This document shows positions 6,744 through 14,987 of a stretch of DNA of 64,000 nt, in pieces. The stretch is from Bacteroidota bacterium (lineage in GTDB: Bacteria; Bacteroidota; Bacteroidia; Chitinophagales; Chitinophagaceae), in the NCBI GenBank assembly GCA_018266455.1, contig JAFEAJ010000022.1:153235-217234 (forward strand), read 5' to 3'. The position numbers and the translations under genes were made by a program. A model generated the notes under the pieces. The model was not told the origin of the DNA. It saw only the letters and a list, made by a program, of their open reading frames with translations, and did not search any database. Each line of letters opens with the position of its first letter. Position 1 is the stretch's first letter.

Positions 6744-9548
6744 ATGGCCAGGAAAACGATACTGCGCATATTTGTATTATTAAATGCCCTCCTTTTTTCT
6801 CCGCATTTTTCCGATGCCCAGGAAGTTAGTGTGCTGGCCTCAAACGGGAAATCAGTCGATGCGATTACCGTAAATGGGCATAAATACAGTTTATTGCAGC
6901 AAGTTCCATTTATATCTTATTCCGTTAACAAAAATAATTTCACGACCAACGCTCCTTCACCGGCAATAAATTTTTCTTTCAAAGATTCCTTTACTGCTGG
7001 TGGAGAAAAGATGTATGTGCTGAATTTCAAAAATGTTTCAAATGATACCATTGAATTGCATAATGTGTTTCCTTTCGATTCAGCGCACGCCACCGCATAC
7101 ATTACAGGCAAAGGCGATCATCCACTTTCAAGAACGCATTTATTTTTACCGGGAAAATTGCCGGTAAATGTAATTGTGCCCGATAATGCATGGGATTTGG
7201 GCTATACCTCCATGATGTTAGATAAAGAAAATGCTGTAGCTGCCCTCGTTCGCCGAAACAGGAAACCTATTGCCCTCGGTGCCCGCAGGCGTTTTGAAAC
7301 GGTGCTCTACCCCGGTGGTATGGTAAGTTATCATTTTTATATCACAACATTCAGGGGCAATTGGCAAACCGGGCTTACCGATATTTTTCAATCCAAAATG
7401 TTGTACGATACCACCACGTTTGACAATGCTTTTTTTGAACGCGATGATTTAAAATGGTTCCGTCATACTTATGTATTGCACATCATGGACGCGTGGGACA
7501 AAAACTATTACGATATTGCCGACGGTAAATATCATTTAAAAGAATTTATAGAAAGCGGCAAGAAATTATTTGGTGGCGACGATGTGGTATGCGTGTGGCC
7601 CACCTGGCCCACATTGGGCCTGGACCAACGCAATCAGTTTAATTTATTTGAAGATTTGCCAGGTGGATTGCCTGCGATGAAAAAACAAGCAGAAATTAGC
7701 CGTACGTTAGGCACAAAATTCTTTATCTGTTATAATCCCTGGGACGAAGGCACCGATAAAGAAAATCATTATGATGGATTATCATATTTGATCAAAGGCA
7801 CAACAGCCGATGGCGTGGTATTGGACACGAAAGCAGAAGCCGGCAAAGCGATACAAAATTCGGCTGACCGTGTTCGCAAAGGCGTGATCATGTACAGCGA
7901 AGGAATGGCAGTACCGAAAGACATGACAGGCATTGTTGCAGGAAGGGTGCACAATGCCTTGTATTATCCGCCCATGTTGAATTTGAACAAGCTGATAAAG
8001 CCTGAGTTTACAATATACCGGGTAACAGAAATAAACAAAGAAAAAATTCAGCGCGAATATGCTACTTCATTTTTCAATGGCTATGGAACAGAAATCAACA
8101 TCATGAGCGCAGGCAAGCCCGATTGGGTAGACGGGCAATACCAATACTTAGGCCGTACTTCGCGCATTTTAAGAGAGAATAGCGAAAACTTTGTGCATAA
8201 AGGGTACACCCCATTAATACCCACAACTTGCGACAGTATTTGGGCGAACAAATGGGCATACCTGGATAAAACCATTTACACAGTTTATAGCATCATCCCA
8301 CAAGGATATAAAGGCTATTTATTTGAAGTACAGCCGCAGCGGGGAAAGCATTTTGTTGACTTGTGGCACCATAAATTGCTACAGCCGTGCAACATCAATA
8401 ATAAATGGCTGATAGGTGCAGAGGCAGATGGGTTTAATGTTTTTGATTTGGGCACCAATAATGAAGGCAATGTAGATTGCATTGCGCAACTGCCAGAAAT
8501 ATTGAGCGCTTCCATTGATGGCGATCAGATAAATATAACAACAACCCAAACCCAAGGTGAAATCAGGTTGTGGATGGGCCATCCTGACTATGCCAAAGAA
8601 CCCATGAAATTAAAAGCTGTTAACCAAACATTGTCCATGCACAGAAATTTTGGAAGGTTCGAGGGCGATTTTATTGTGCAATATTTTGAAGGAAATGTTT
8701 TAAAAGATGAAACCATAGTAACCTTACCGGCTGGAAGACCGCGTAGGATTTCAATAGTGCAAAAAACAATCATTGCCAAATCTGCTCCTTTCAGGATGAC
8801 CAAAGTGCCTGCCGGGAAATATACATTCAAATCAACCTGGGGCGATGAATTTATTCGTTATCCCGATCAGGATGAAGGCAAGACATTCATTATGCCTCCA
8901 TTCTGGATGGACATTTACCCTGTAACCAATAGTGATTTTAAAAAATTTATGGATGTTTCGAATTACAAGCCTGCCGATGCCGCCAATTTTTTAAAGCATT
9001 GGAAAAATGGCAGAATCCCTGCCGGGCAGGAAAATTATCCTGTGGTATATGTTAGTTATGAAGATGCAAAAGCTTATGCCAAATGGGTTGGCAAGCGCTT
9101 GCCAACAGAAGCAGAATGGCAATATGCAGCACAAGCAGGCGATACTGCCAGAGAATGGCCCTGGGACCAAACTGTACCCGTGCACCGAAGAAATGAGTTC
9201 ATCACAGAAACTTTGACCCTGACGCACCTGGAAGGCATTGACTCATCAGTTTGTAATTTAGGCGATGGCAAACCCAAACCGGTAGGCCACTACCCCAAAG
9301 GAGCAAACCCTTATGGGATACAAGACCTGGCAGGCTCGGTTTGGCAGCTTACTAATGATGAATATATGCAAAGCAGCCATCGATATATTATGCTGAAAGG
9401 CGGCTCGTATTTTAAACCTTCAGGCAGTTGGTGGTATGTGCAGGGAGGCCCGCGTGAATTGAATTTCCGTCAATATTTACTGCGGGTCAGCCAGGGTTTT
9501 GAGCGCAATGCCACAGTAGGTTTTCGCTGCGTGAAAGATGCCCAGTAA
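6744..9548 (+). CDS. Secreted hydrolase-like protein with C-terminal SUMF1/FGE-type domain
   Basis: A 934-residue protein with a signal peptide ending near FSDAQ (residue 26). Residues about 30-240 look like a beta-rich, carbohydrate-binding type region. Residues about 240-490 resemble a glycosidase-like barrel with acidic candidates Asp361 (DGVVLDT) and Glu386 (MYSEGM). Residues about 683-932 are a formylglycine-generating-enzyme-like domain (PAGKYTF, WMDIYPVTNSDFKKFMD, KRLPTEAEWQYAA, LKGGSY, VGFRCVK). The paired catalytic Cys of true FGE are missing (GGSYFKPSGSWW in their place), so this domain more likely binds sugar or another ligand. It stands alone between the ars operon and gene remnants. 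The exact glycosidase family is not recognised. Confidence 0.75.
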   Translation: MARKTILRIFVLLNALLFSPHFSDAQEVSVLASNGKSVDAITVNGHKYSLLQQVPFISYSVNKNNFTTNAPSPAINFSFKDSFTAGGEKMYVLNFKNVSNDTIELHNVFPFDSAHATAYITGKGDHPLSRTHLFLPGKLPVNVIVPDNAWDLGYTSMMLDKENAVAALVRRNRKPIALGARRRFETVLYPGGMVSYHFYITTFRGNWQTGLTDIFQSKMLYDTTTFDNAFFERDDLKWFRHTYVLHIMDAWDKNYYDIADGKYHLKEFIESGKKLFGGDDVVCVWPTWPTLGLDQRNQFNLFEDLPGGLPAMKKQAEISRTLGTKFFICYNPWDEGTDKENHYDGLSYLIKGTTADGVVLDTKAEAGKAIQNSADRVRKGVIMYSEGMAVPKDMTGIVAGRVHNALYYPPMLNLNKLIKPEFTIYRVTEINKEKIQREYATSFFNGYGTEINIMSAGKPDWVDGQYQYLGRTSRILRENSENFVHKGYTPLIPTTCDSIWANKWAYLDKTIYTVYSIIPQGYKGYLFEVQPQRGKHFVDLWHHKLLQPCNINNKWLIGAEADGFNVFDLGTNNEGNVDCIAQLPEILSASIDGDQINITTTQTQGEIRLWMGHPDYAKEPMKLKAVNQTLSMHRNFGRFEGDFIVQYFEGNVLKDETIVTLPAGRPRRISIVQKTIIAKSAPFRMTKVPAGKYTFKSTWGDEFIRYPDQDEGKTFIMPPFWMDIYPVTNSDFKKFMDVSNYKPADAANFLKHWKNGRIPAGQENYPVVYVSYEDAKAYAKWVGKRLPTEAEWQYAAQAGDTAREWPWDQTVPVHRRNEFITETLTLTHLEGIDSSVCNLGDGKPKPVGHYPKGANPYGIQDLAGSVWQLTNDEYMQSSHRYIMLKGGSYFKPSGSWWYVQGGPRELNFRQYLLRVSQGFERNATVGFRCVKDAQ

Positions 9549-9660
9549 TTTTTAGATGCGCATCTTTCCAAAGTTCAGGGTTTTAAAAAAAATGTTGCCC
9601 AGAAAACAGCCCACGCTATTCCGCCCAGGTCATCACATAACCGGGGTTCTCAATATTCGG

Positions 9661-9786
9661 CTACCACCCAATCTTTTTTTCAATAAATTCAATAAGGCTA
9701 TTTGCCATTATTTCCTGCTCTGCTACATTCGGATGACCGGGTGTTTTTTTGAACTTAAAGAAATAAATGTCAGGCGCGGAGATATC
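9661..9786 (-). pseudogene. Possible C-terminal remnant of an SGNH/GDSL-type hydrolase
   Basis: Read on the minus strand, about 40 codons end at a TAG at 9661 and give GHPNVAEQEIMANSLIEFIE, resembling the last block of SGNH hydrolases (HPN, then a terminal helix). The frame is closed by a stop just upstream. It overlaps the plus-strand MFS remnant frame. This is a weak call based on a short motif. Confidence 0.3.
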
Positions 9787-10240
9787 CGTATGCTATTTAA
9801 CAATAAAACCCGGTTGAGAAAATATATAACAAGCATTATAATTGGAATACCGATTTGGTTTGTGGTTGGGATACTAATCACCTTCTCTCCGGAATTTGGA
9901 AAAGAAATGGGCCTCACCCAACCTGCTGATGCTGGTAAAGCAGTTTTGTTCGGATTTGCTGGGCAGGTTGCAGGAAATGTCATCAGTGGATGGCTTAGCC
10001 AATATTTTCAAAGCAGGAAAAAGGTTATCTTCTTATTTATGATAATGTCTATTCTGTTTTTCCTTGTTTATTTGTTGGCCCCATTCAGCCATGCAATATG
10101 GCTTTACTTAATAATTGCCTGTCTTGGCTTTTGCAGCGGTTACTGGACGCTTTTCATTACCGTGGCAGCTGAGCTTTTTGGATCCAACCTTCGGGCAACT
10201 GTAGCTACTACAGTTCCCAATATTGTAAGGGGCTATCATT
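9784..10240 (+). pseudogene. Remnant of an MFS transporter (C-terminal half, truncated at both ends)
   Basis: The readable part carries four or five membrane helices typical of the second half of an MFS permease: IPIWFVVGILITF, AGQVAGNVISGWLSQYF, then RKKVIFLF and ELFGSNLRATVATTVPN. A full permease has about 400-430 residues, so TM1-6 are missing. The frame ends shortly after VPNIVRG in unrelated codons and stops at 10275. An open frame begins at 9556, but its first 75 residues do not look like transporter. It runs straight into an M20 peptidase remnant in another frame. Confidence 0.75.
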
Positions 10241-10261
10241 CCATTGACCTTCCTATTTATA

Positions 10262-10687
10262 TTGACAAAAAATAATATCAGCACTTTTAGAACAATGGAT
10301 GAAGAATGGCGAAAGGAAACGCACCGCCGGATGAAACAAATAGCAGAAACCCTTGCCCAAAGTATAGGAGGTTCTTGTGAATTCAACATAAACCGCGGTT
10401 GCCCTTTTTTAGTGAATGAAGAAAAATTTACGGAACAGGTAAGGTAGCATGCCTGTGAATATATCGGCCAGGAAAATGTGCTGGATGCTGACATTTGGAT
10501 AGCGGCAGAAGATTTTGCTTATTATTCTCAAAATGCGGATTCATGTTTTTATTTGCCCGGCGTTGGTAACAGGGAAAAAGGAATTGAGTCTTCGCTACAT
10601 AATCCAACTTTCAATATTGACGAAGATGCACTTTCGGTAAGCACGGGATTAATGGCTTACATAGCTGTTAAACAATTGGGAAATTGA
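10262..10687 (+). pseudogene. Remnant of an M20-family amidohydrolase, 5'-truncated with an in-frame stop
   Basis: The translation matches the C-terminal third of M20D N-acyl-amino-acid amidohydrolases: ISTFRTMDEEWRKETHRRM, then GCPFLVNEE, EDFAYYSQ and SSLHNPTFNIDEDAL, with the conserved Glu-Asp and metal-binding His. A TAG at 10445-10447 interrupts it and the same frame continues to the natural end at 10687. About 260 N-terminal residues are absent, replaced by the MFS remnant. It cannot make an active enzyme. Confidence 0.8.
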
Positions 10688-10782
10688 AATAACATGTGTT
10701 TGAGAATACATTACACTGCCAGAAAATCAATGCACGGTGCCATTCTAAATAATCCTTTTTTTGTTTGTGCTTACCAGCCTTA

Positions 10783-12096
10783 TTATTCTACTATCACAAT
10801 CATTATATCCATTACATTCGTCATGGTGGGCCCGGTAAAGATATGCCCGCCGGCTTTTTGAAAAAAATGATAGGAGTCAAACTCCTGCAAGAATTTTTCA
10901 ATATTTAAACCCATTCCGGAAGCTGCTGCATACGTTTCAGAATTGACAACCGCGCCGGCTGCATTGGTGGGGCCATCGCTTCCATCGGTACCGGCTGACA
11001 AAATAGCAATGCCCTTTTTATCTTTCAACATTAAAGCCGCATGCAAAGCAAGATGCTGATTCCTTCCCCCAAGTCCATTTCCATTTACTTTAATTGTTGT
11101 TTCACCGCCAAAAAGCAAACAAACAGGTTTTTTGCAATTATTGTCCTTTTGATACCTCTCTGCTATTTCAATTAAAAACTCAGCTGCTTTCACGGAATCA
11201 CCTTCCAATTTATCGGAAAGAATGAATGAATTAATACCGAGTTCAGCACATTTATTTTTTGCAGCCTCTAACGCTATACTATTGCTACCGATAATAAGAT
11301 TGTGTGTGTTCCTGAAATATTCTTCGCCAGCTTTCGAAGCGCCTGTATTCACCCCGCTGCTGTCGCTTAAAAATTTTATAATTGCCGGCGATGTTTCCTG
11401 AAGAATATTATGCTTCTTTAAAATGTTCATTGCATCTTCCCTTGTTGTTGGATTAGGCGCAGTAGGCCCCGAAGCAATCAAATCAATGGGATCTCCAATC
11501 ACATCCGATAAGATGAGTGTGATCAAAGCAGCCGGATAAACTGCTTTGGCCAACTGCCCGCCTTTTATGTTTGACAATTGTTTTCTCACGGTATTTATTT
11601 CTTTAATATCCGCCCCACTTTTCAATAAGAGTTCGTTCAGTTTTTCAAGGTCTGACAATTTTATTTCGCCGGGGCAATCGGTTAATAATGCAGATCCGCC
11701 ACCTGATAAAAGACAAATAACCATATCCTGCGCCGTTGCTTTGTTGGCTATGGCAAGTATTTTATTGGCGGCAATTACACTGTTTCCATCCGGAATGGGA
11801 TGGCCCGCCTCAGTAACGGTAATATAGTTTAATTCGCAGGCGTGACCGTATTTCACTGCAACATGTCCGTCAGTTATATGATCTCCCAGTATGTTTTCCA
11901 TCTCCTTTGCCATTAATGCACTGGCCTTGCCTGCGCCGATTATGTAAATACAATCAAACTCTCTCAATGAAAAATGAAGGTTGGCAATAGCAAGGGTTGA
12001 ATCAGTAACAGACACATAGTCCCGTATCATTTTACCAGGCAAAACACTTTGAACAGCCGCATTGAAAATTTCTTCTAAAACCGCACAAGCATTCAT
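10783..12096 (-). CDS. Glycerate 2-kinase, GckA/MOFRL family
   Basis: A 437-residue protein with the two-domain architecture of class II glycerate kinases. The N-terminal DUF4147 domain has IIGAGKAS, a glycine-rich LSGGGSAL and LILSDVIGDP. The C-terminal MOFRL domain has FGGETT, GLGGRNQHLAL and LSAGTDGSDGP. It phosphorylates D-glycerate to 2-phosphoglycerate and feeds lower glycolysis. It is the last gene of the leftward operon that starts at ribokinase, 58 bases after the GntP-type permease, which fits joint use of a sugar acid. It looks intact. Confidence 0.9.
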   Translation of the reverse strand: MNACAVLEEIFNAAVQSVLPGKMIRDYVSVTDSTLAIANLHFSLREFDCIYIIGAGKASALMAKEMENILGDHITDGHVAVKYGHACELNYITVTEAGHPIPDGNSVIAANKILAIANKATAQDMVICLLSGGGSALLTDCPGEIKLSDLEKLNELLLKSGADIKEINTVRKQLSNIKGGQLAKAVYPAALITLILSDVIGDPIDLIASGPTAPNPTTREDAMNILKKHNILQETSPAIIKFLSDSSGVNTGASKAGEEYFRNTHNLIIGSNSIALEAAKNKCAELGINSFILSDKLEGDSVKAAEFLIEIAERYQKDNNCKKPVCLLFGGETTIKVNGNGLGGRNQHLALHAALMLKDKKGIAILSAGTDGSDGPTNAAGAVVNSETYAAASGMGLNIEKFLQEFDSYHFFQKAGGHIFTGPTMTNVMDIMIVIVE

Positions 12097-12154
12097 CCTG
12101 GGATTTATTATTGTACTACAATACTTTTTTCAAAAAATGATTCCCGATAAAAGT

Positions 12155-13486
12155 CTATAAAACAAAAAAAGATACGACCCACACGCAAATAAAGACTGTT
12201 ATTCCCATAATAATAGTTGCTGAGGAATAAACTCGGAGGGTTACATCAGCCTTTATATCCGCAAATTTTGTAATCACCCAAAAATAAGAATCGTTGGCAT
12301 GTGAGATCATCATGGAACCGGCGCCCATTGCCAGCATGGTAAATATTTTGCCCCATTCGGAATCCAGCCCCAGCACCGGAAGCATTGGCGTAATAATTGA
12401 AGCCACCGTAATGATGGCTACCGTAGAAGATCCCTGAGCTGTTTTCATAATAAAAGCCATAAGAAACGGAATGGCAAGACCGAGTCCCGATCGGCTTAAT
12501 ATATTGCCCGTCTCTGATCCAATACCAGTTTCTTTTATTACCATTCCAAACATGCCCCCCGCAGCAGTTACAATAAGAATAGGCCCTGCCTTTTCAATAG
12601 CCTGTTCAAAAATGCTGTTTACACCTTTCATGCTTTTGTCCTTTATCAACAATATTGCGAGTAAAACACCGATGGACAAAGCAATGACCGGTTGCCCGCA
12701 GAAAATTATTCCTTTTATAAAAACAGAACTGGAATCAAACCCGGGAAGGCTGAACAATGAATTGGCGGTAATTAAAGTTAATGGAGCCGCAATGGGAAGG
12801 AATGATAAAAAAACAGGGGGAAGGTTATTGCCATCCGTCTGTTGAGCAAAATCCTTTTCATCAGCAGGCAGGTATCCTTTCTTTTTAGTTATCCATTTTA
12901 CCCAATAGTAGGATACAATAAAACCAGGAATGGCAAACAAGGTTCCTATCACAATCAATACACCGATATTCGCTTTCATGATGCCTGCTGCCGCCAATGC
13001 TCCAGGATGAGGAGGAATTAAGCAGTGAACAGAATACAATGAGCAGGCTAAAACTATTGCAATAAATGGCATGGCTATTTTTGATTTGGCGCTGACCGAT
13101 TTTGCTAACCCGCTCAGGATAATAAATCCTGAATCGCAAAATATAGGCATGCCGGTAATAAATCCCGTAAGGCCTAAAGCCGGAACGGCATTTTTTTGCC
13201 CTGTTTTCTTCAATAAAAACTTTGCAATACTTAAAGCCCCACCTGTCTTTTCAAGAATCACCGCAATGATGGCGCCCGTAATAATCAACAACCCGATGGA
13301 GCCCATGGTGGCGCCAAAACCATCTTTTATAATTTTTATTACTTCCTTACCGGGCAAAGTCACAACAGCAAGAAAAAGTGATGCAAGAAAAAGAGAGACA
13401 AATGCGTTTAGCTTAAATTTTGAGGTAAATATAACAACAATAGCAATGCTTGCGCCTACTGTTACAGTAGTAGTTAAAATGTCCAT
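12155..13486 (-). CDS. GntP-family gluconate/sugar-acid:H+ symporter
   Basis: A 443-residue membrane protein with about 12 helices and GntP-family motifs: FVSLFLASLFLA early, TGMPIFCDSGFIIL near residue 110, LIPPHPGALAAAG, and HANDSYFWV near the C-terminus. The family imports gluconate, other sugar acids or D-serine with protons. Linkage to glycerate 2-kinase suggests glycerate or a related acid, but this is inference. It lies 26 bases after the sugar transporter gene in the same operon. Confidence 0.9.
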   Translation of the reverse strand: MDILTTTVTVGASIAIVVIFTSKFKLNAFVSLFLASLFLAVVTLPGKEVIKIIKDGFGATMGSIGLLIITGAIIAVILEKTGGALSIAKFLLKKTGQKNAVPALGLTGFITGMPIFCDSGFIILSGLAKSVSAKSKIAMPFIAIVLACSLYSVHCLIPPHPGALAAAGIMKANIGVLIVIGTLFAIPGFIVSYYWVKWITKKKGYLPADEKDFAQQTDGNNLPPVFLSFLPIAAPLTLITANSLFSLPGFDSSSVFIKGIIFCGQPVIALSIGVLLAILLIKDKSMKGVNSIFEQAIEKAGPILIVTAAGGMFGMVIKETGIGSETGNILSRSGLGLAIPFLMAFIMKTAQGSSTVAIITVASIITPMLPVLGLDSEWGKIFTMLAMGAGSMMISHANDSYFWVITKFADIKADVTLRVYSSATIIMGITVFICVWVVSFFVL

Positions 13487-13512
13487 GGTTTGTTCAATTG
13501 TTTCTTCCCTTT

Positions 13513-14382
13513 TTAGTTCCCTGCATAAATAATCAAAGCAAGCCCCATGATAAAAAATATGAACATGGTTGTTAAATAAATGCCGGTTCCTTTTGGTGAT
13601 TCCCTAAACTCTTTCCAGACAAACACCCCCCACAACGCTGCTATCAACGTGGCACCCTGCCCCAGCCCATAAGAAATAGCTGTGCCTGCTTTGCCTGCTG
13701 CAATAAGGTTAAAAGAATTTCCAATGCCCCATATCAGCCCGCCCAGTACGCCTTCCAGGTGCGTACTGAATTTTCCATTAAAAAAATCATGATAAGTTAC
13801 CGGGATGTCTGTAAACGGTTTTTTCATTAAAAGAGTATTGAAAATAAAATTGCTGAAAAATATCCCAACAGAAAAAATAAACACGGCGGTATAAGGTGTC
13901 ATTTTGCCTGCGGCAGGGGCAACAAAATTTTCAAGGTCCATGGATGCAGCAATAAACCTGTAAAAAAATGACATCAATATTCCTGCAATCAAAGAAATGA
14001 CAATACCTTTTGCGGATGCTTTTTGCTTTTCGCTTTCCGACTTTTTGTACGCCATGGCATTAATGACAATGGCAACAGCAACCAACCCTACCCCGATAAA
14101 AAGATAGGCGGGGTCTCCTTTCTGTGAAGCTGCATAATTTATAATCACTCCAAGCACCAGCGCCAACCCAATAGCTATGGGGAATGCTACCGCAAGCCCA
14201 GCAATGGCAATAGCAGCAGAAAATAAAATATTGGCAGCATTAAAAATTACACCACCCGTGAAAGCGCTTAATAAATTTGCAGTATCTGCTTGTTGCAAAT
14301 CTGCTATGAAAGGCCTGCCCCCTTCTCCAAAACTTCCAAGCGTTAAAGCGCTGATGAGAGAAAACAATAAAATGCCAATCAC
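13513..14382 (-). CDS. GRP-type sugar transporter (DMT superfamily), N-terminally truncated
   Basis: A 289-residue polytopic protein matching the glucose/ribose-porter-like DMT permeases of Bacteroidota (DPAYLFIGVGLVAVAI, GVLGGLIWGIGNSFNLIA, SYGLGQGATLIAALWG). Family members as I recall them have about 330 residues with an extra first helix, then a motif like FYWDYVIGILLF. Here that motif can be read across the annotated start (QYWDYVIGILLF, bases upstream of 14382), but nothing before it resembles the family. The first helix has probably been deleted. It may be inactive. Confidence 0.75.
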   Translation of the reverse strand: MIGILLFSLISALTLGSFGEGGRPFIADLQQADTANLLSAFTGGVIFNAANILFSAAIAIAGLAVAFPIAIGLALVLGVIINYAASQKGDPAYLFIGVGLVAVAIVINAMAYKKSESEKQKASAKGIVISLIAGILMSFFYRFIAASMDLENFVAPAAGKMTPYTAVFIFSVGIFFSNFIFNTLLMKKPFTDIPVTYHDFFNGKFSTHLEGVLGGLIWGIGNSFNLIAAGKAGTAISYGLGQGATLIAALWGVFVWKEFRESPKGTGIYLTTMFIFFIMGLALIIYAGN

Positions 14383-14987
14383 ATAATCCCAGTATTGACA
14401 AATATGGTTCCTATATGCGGTAGAAAGCTCATTTTCGTAATTCTGGTGACAGGAAGCTCGTCTTTATTATTTGTAGCAGGGAATTGTGCTACCTGTTCCA
14501 GGTCAACAACAAGAGATGATGATTTTATTTTTTCGGGTATGGGGTCCTGTATGCCTTTATCGCCTTTGTTTGCCAATGGCGCCGAAACTTTATTAGCATA
14601 TATAAAAGCAAGTAGGGCACCTACTTCATCATCTTTAAGTGCGGCAAAGGAAGGCATAACCGTTTTGAATGTTTTGCGTAATTCAATCGCTCTCTTATCG
14701 CCCGATGAAAACATCTGCTGCGGGTCTTTAATGAACCGATGCAGCCATTCTGCTGACGCCTCGCCGGTAACATGCCCCAGTGCTGGCCCGATTTCATCCT
14801 TACTGAATCCATGACAGGCAGAACAATTTTTTTCAAATAAAAACTTCCCTGTTGCTATTACGGTGCTGTCGTTAGAAAAAGCATTGTCTTCTTTAGAAGT
14901 ACCGGAGTGGCAGGAACAAAAAAAACATAGAATTCCTATGAGGCAAACAGGAAAAAAACTTTTTTGTTGCAATGACATTTGTTTCAT
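14379..14987 (-). CDS. c-type cytochrome lipoprotein, probably the N-terminal stump of a larger protein
   Basis: A 202-residue protein with a lipoprotein signal (LCFFCSC) and one class I cytochrome c domain: heme site CSACH near residue 55, then GPALGHV and axial Met in VMPSF. After the heme domain the sequence VVDLEQVAQFPAT...LPVTRITKM resembles the linker into a sorbosone-dehydrogenase-like propeller in homologues. It stops after IFVN within a few codons, where the transporter frame begins. I infer a deletion removed the propeller. The start overlaps the previous gene's stop by 4 bases (ATGA). Confidence 0.75.
   Translation of the reverse strand: MKQMSLQQKSFFPVCLIGILCFFCSCHSGTSKEDNAFSNDSTVIATGKFLFEKNCSACHGFSKDEIGPALGHVTGEASAEWLHRFIKDPQQMFSSGDKRAIELRKTFKTVMPSFAALKDDEVGALLAFIYANKVSAPLANKGDKGIQDPIPEKIKSSSLVVDLEQVAQFPATNNKDELPVTRITKMSFLPHIGTIFVNTGIM

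Noticed and set aside
8790..9548. True formylglycine-generating enzyme activity for the SUMF1 domain
   Set aside because: The catalytic Cys pair is missing and no sulfatase gene is nearby.
9556..9783. Long N-terminal part of the frame containing the MFS remnant
   Set aside because: The first 75 or so residues show no transporter features; it is chance open sequence ahead of the truncated gene.
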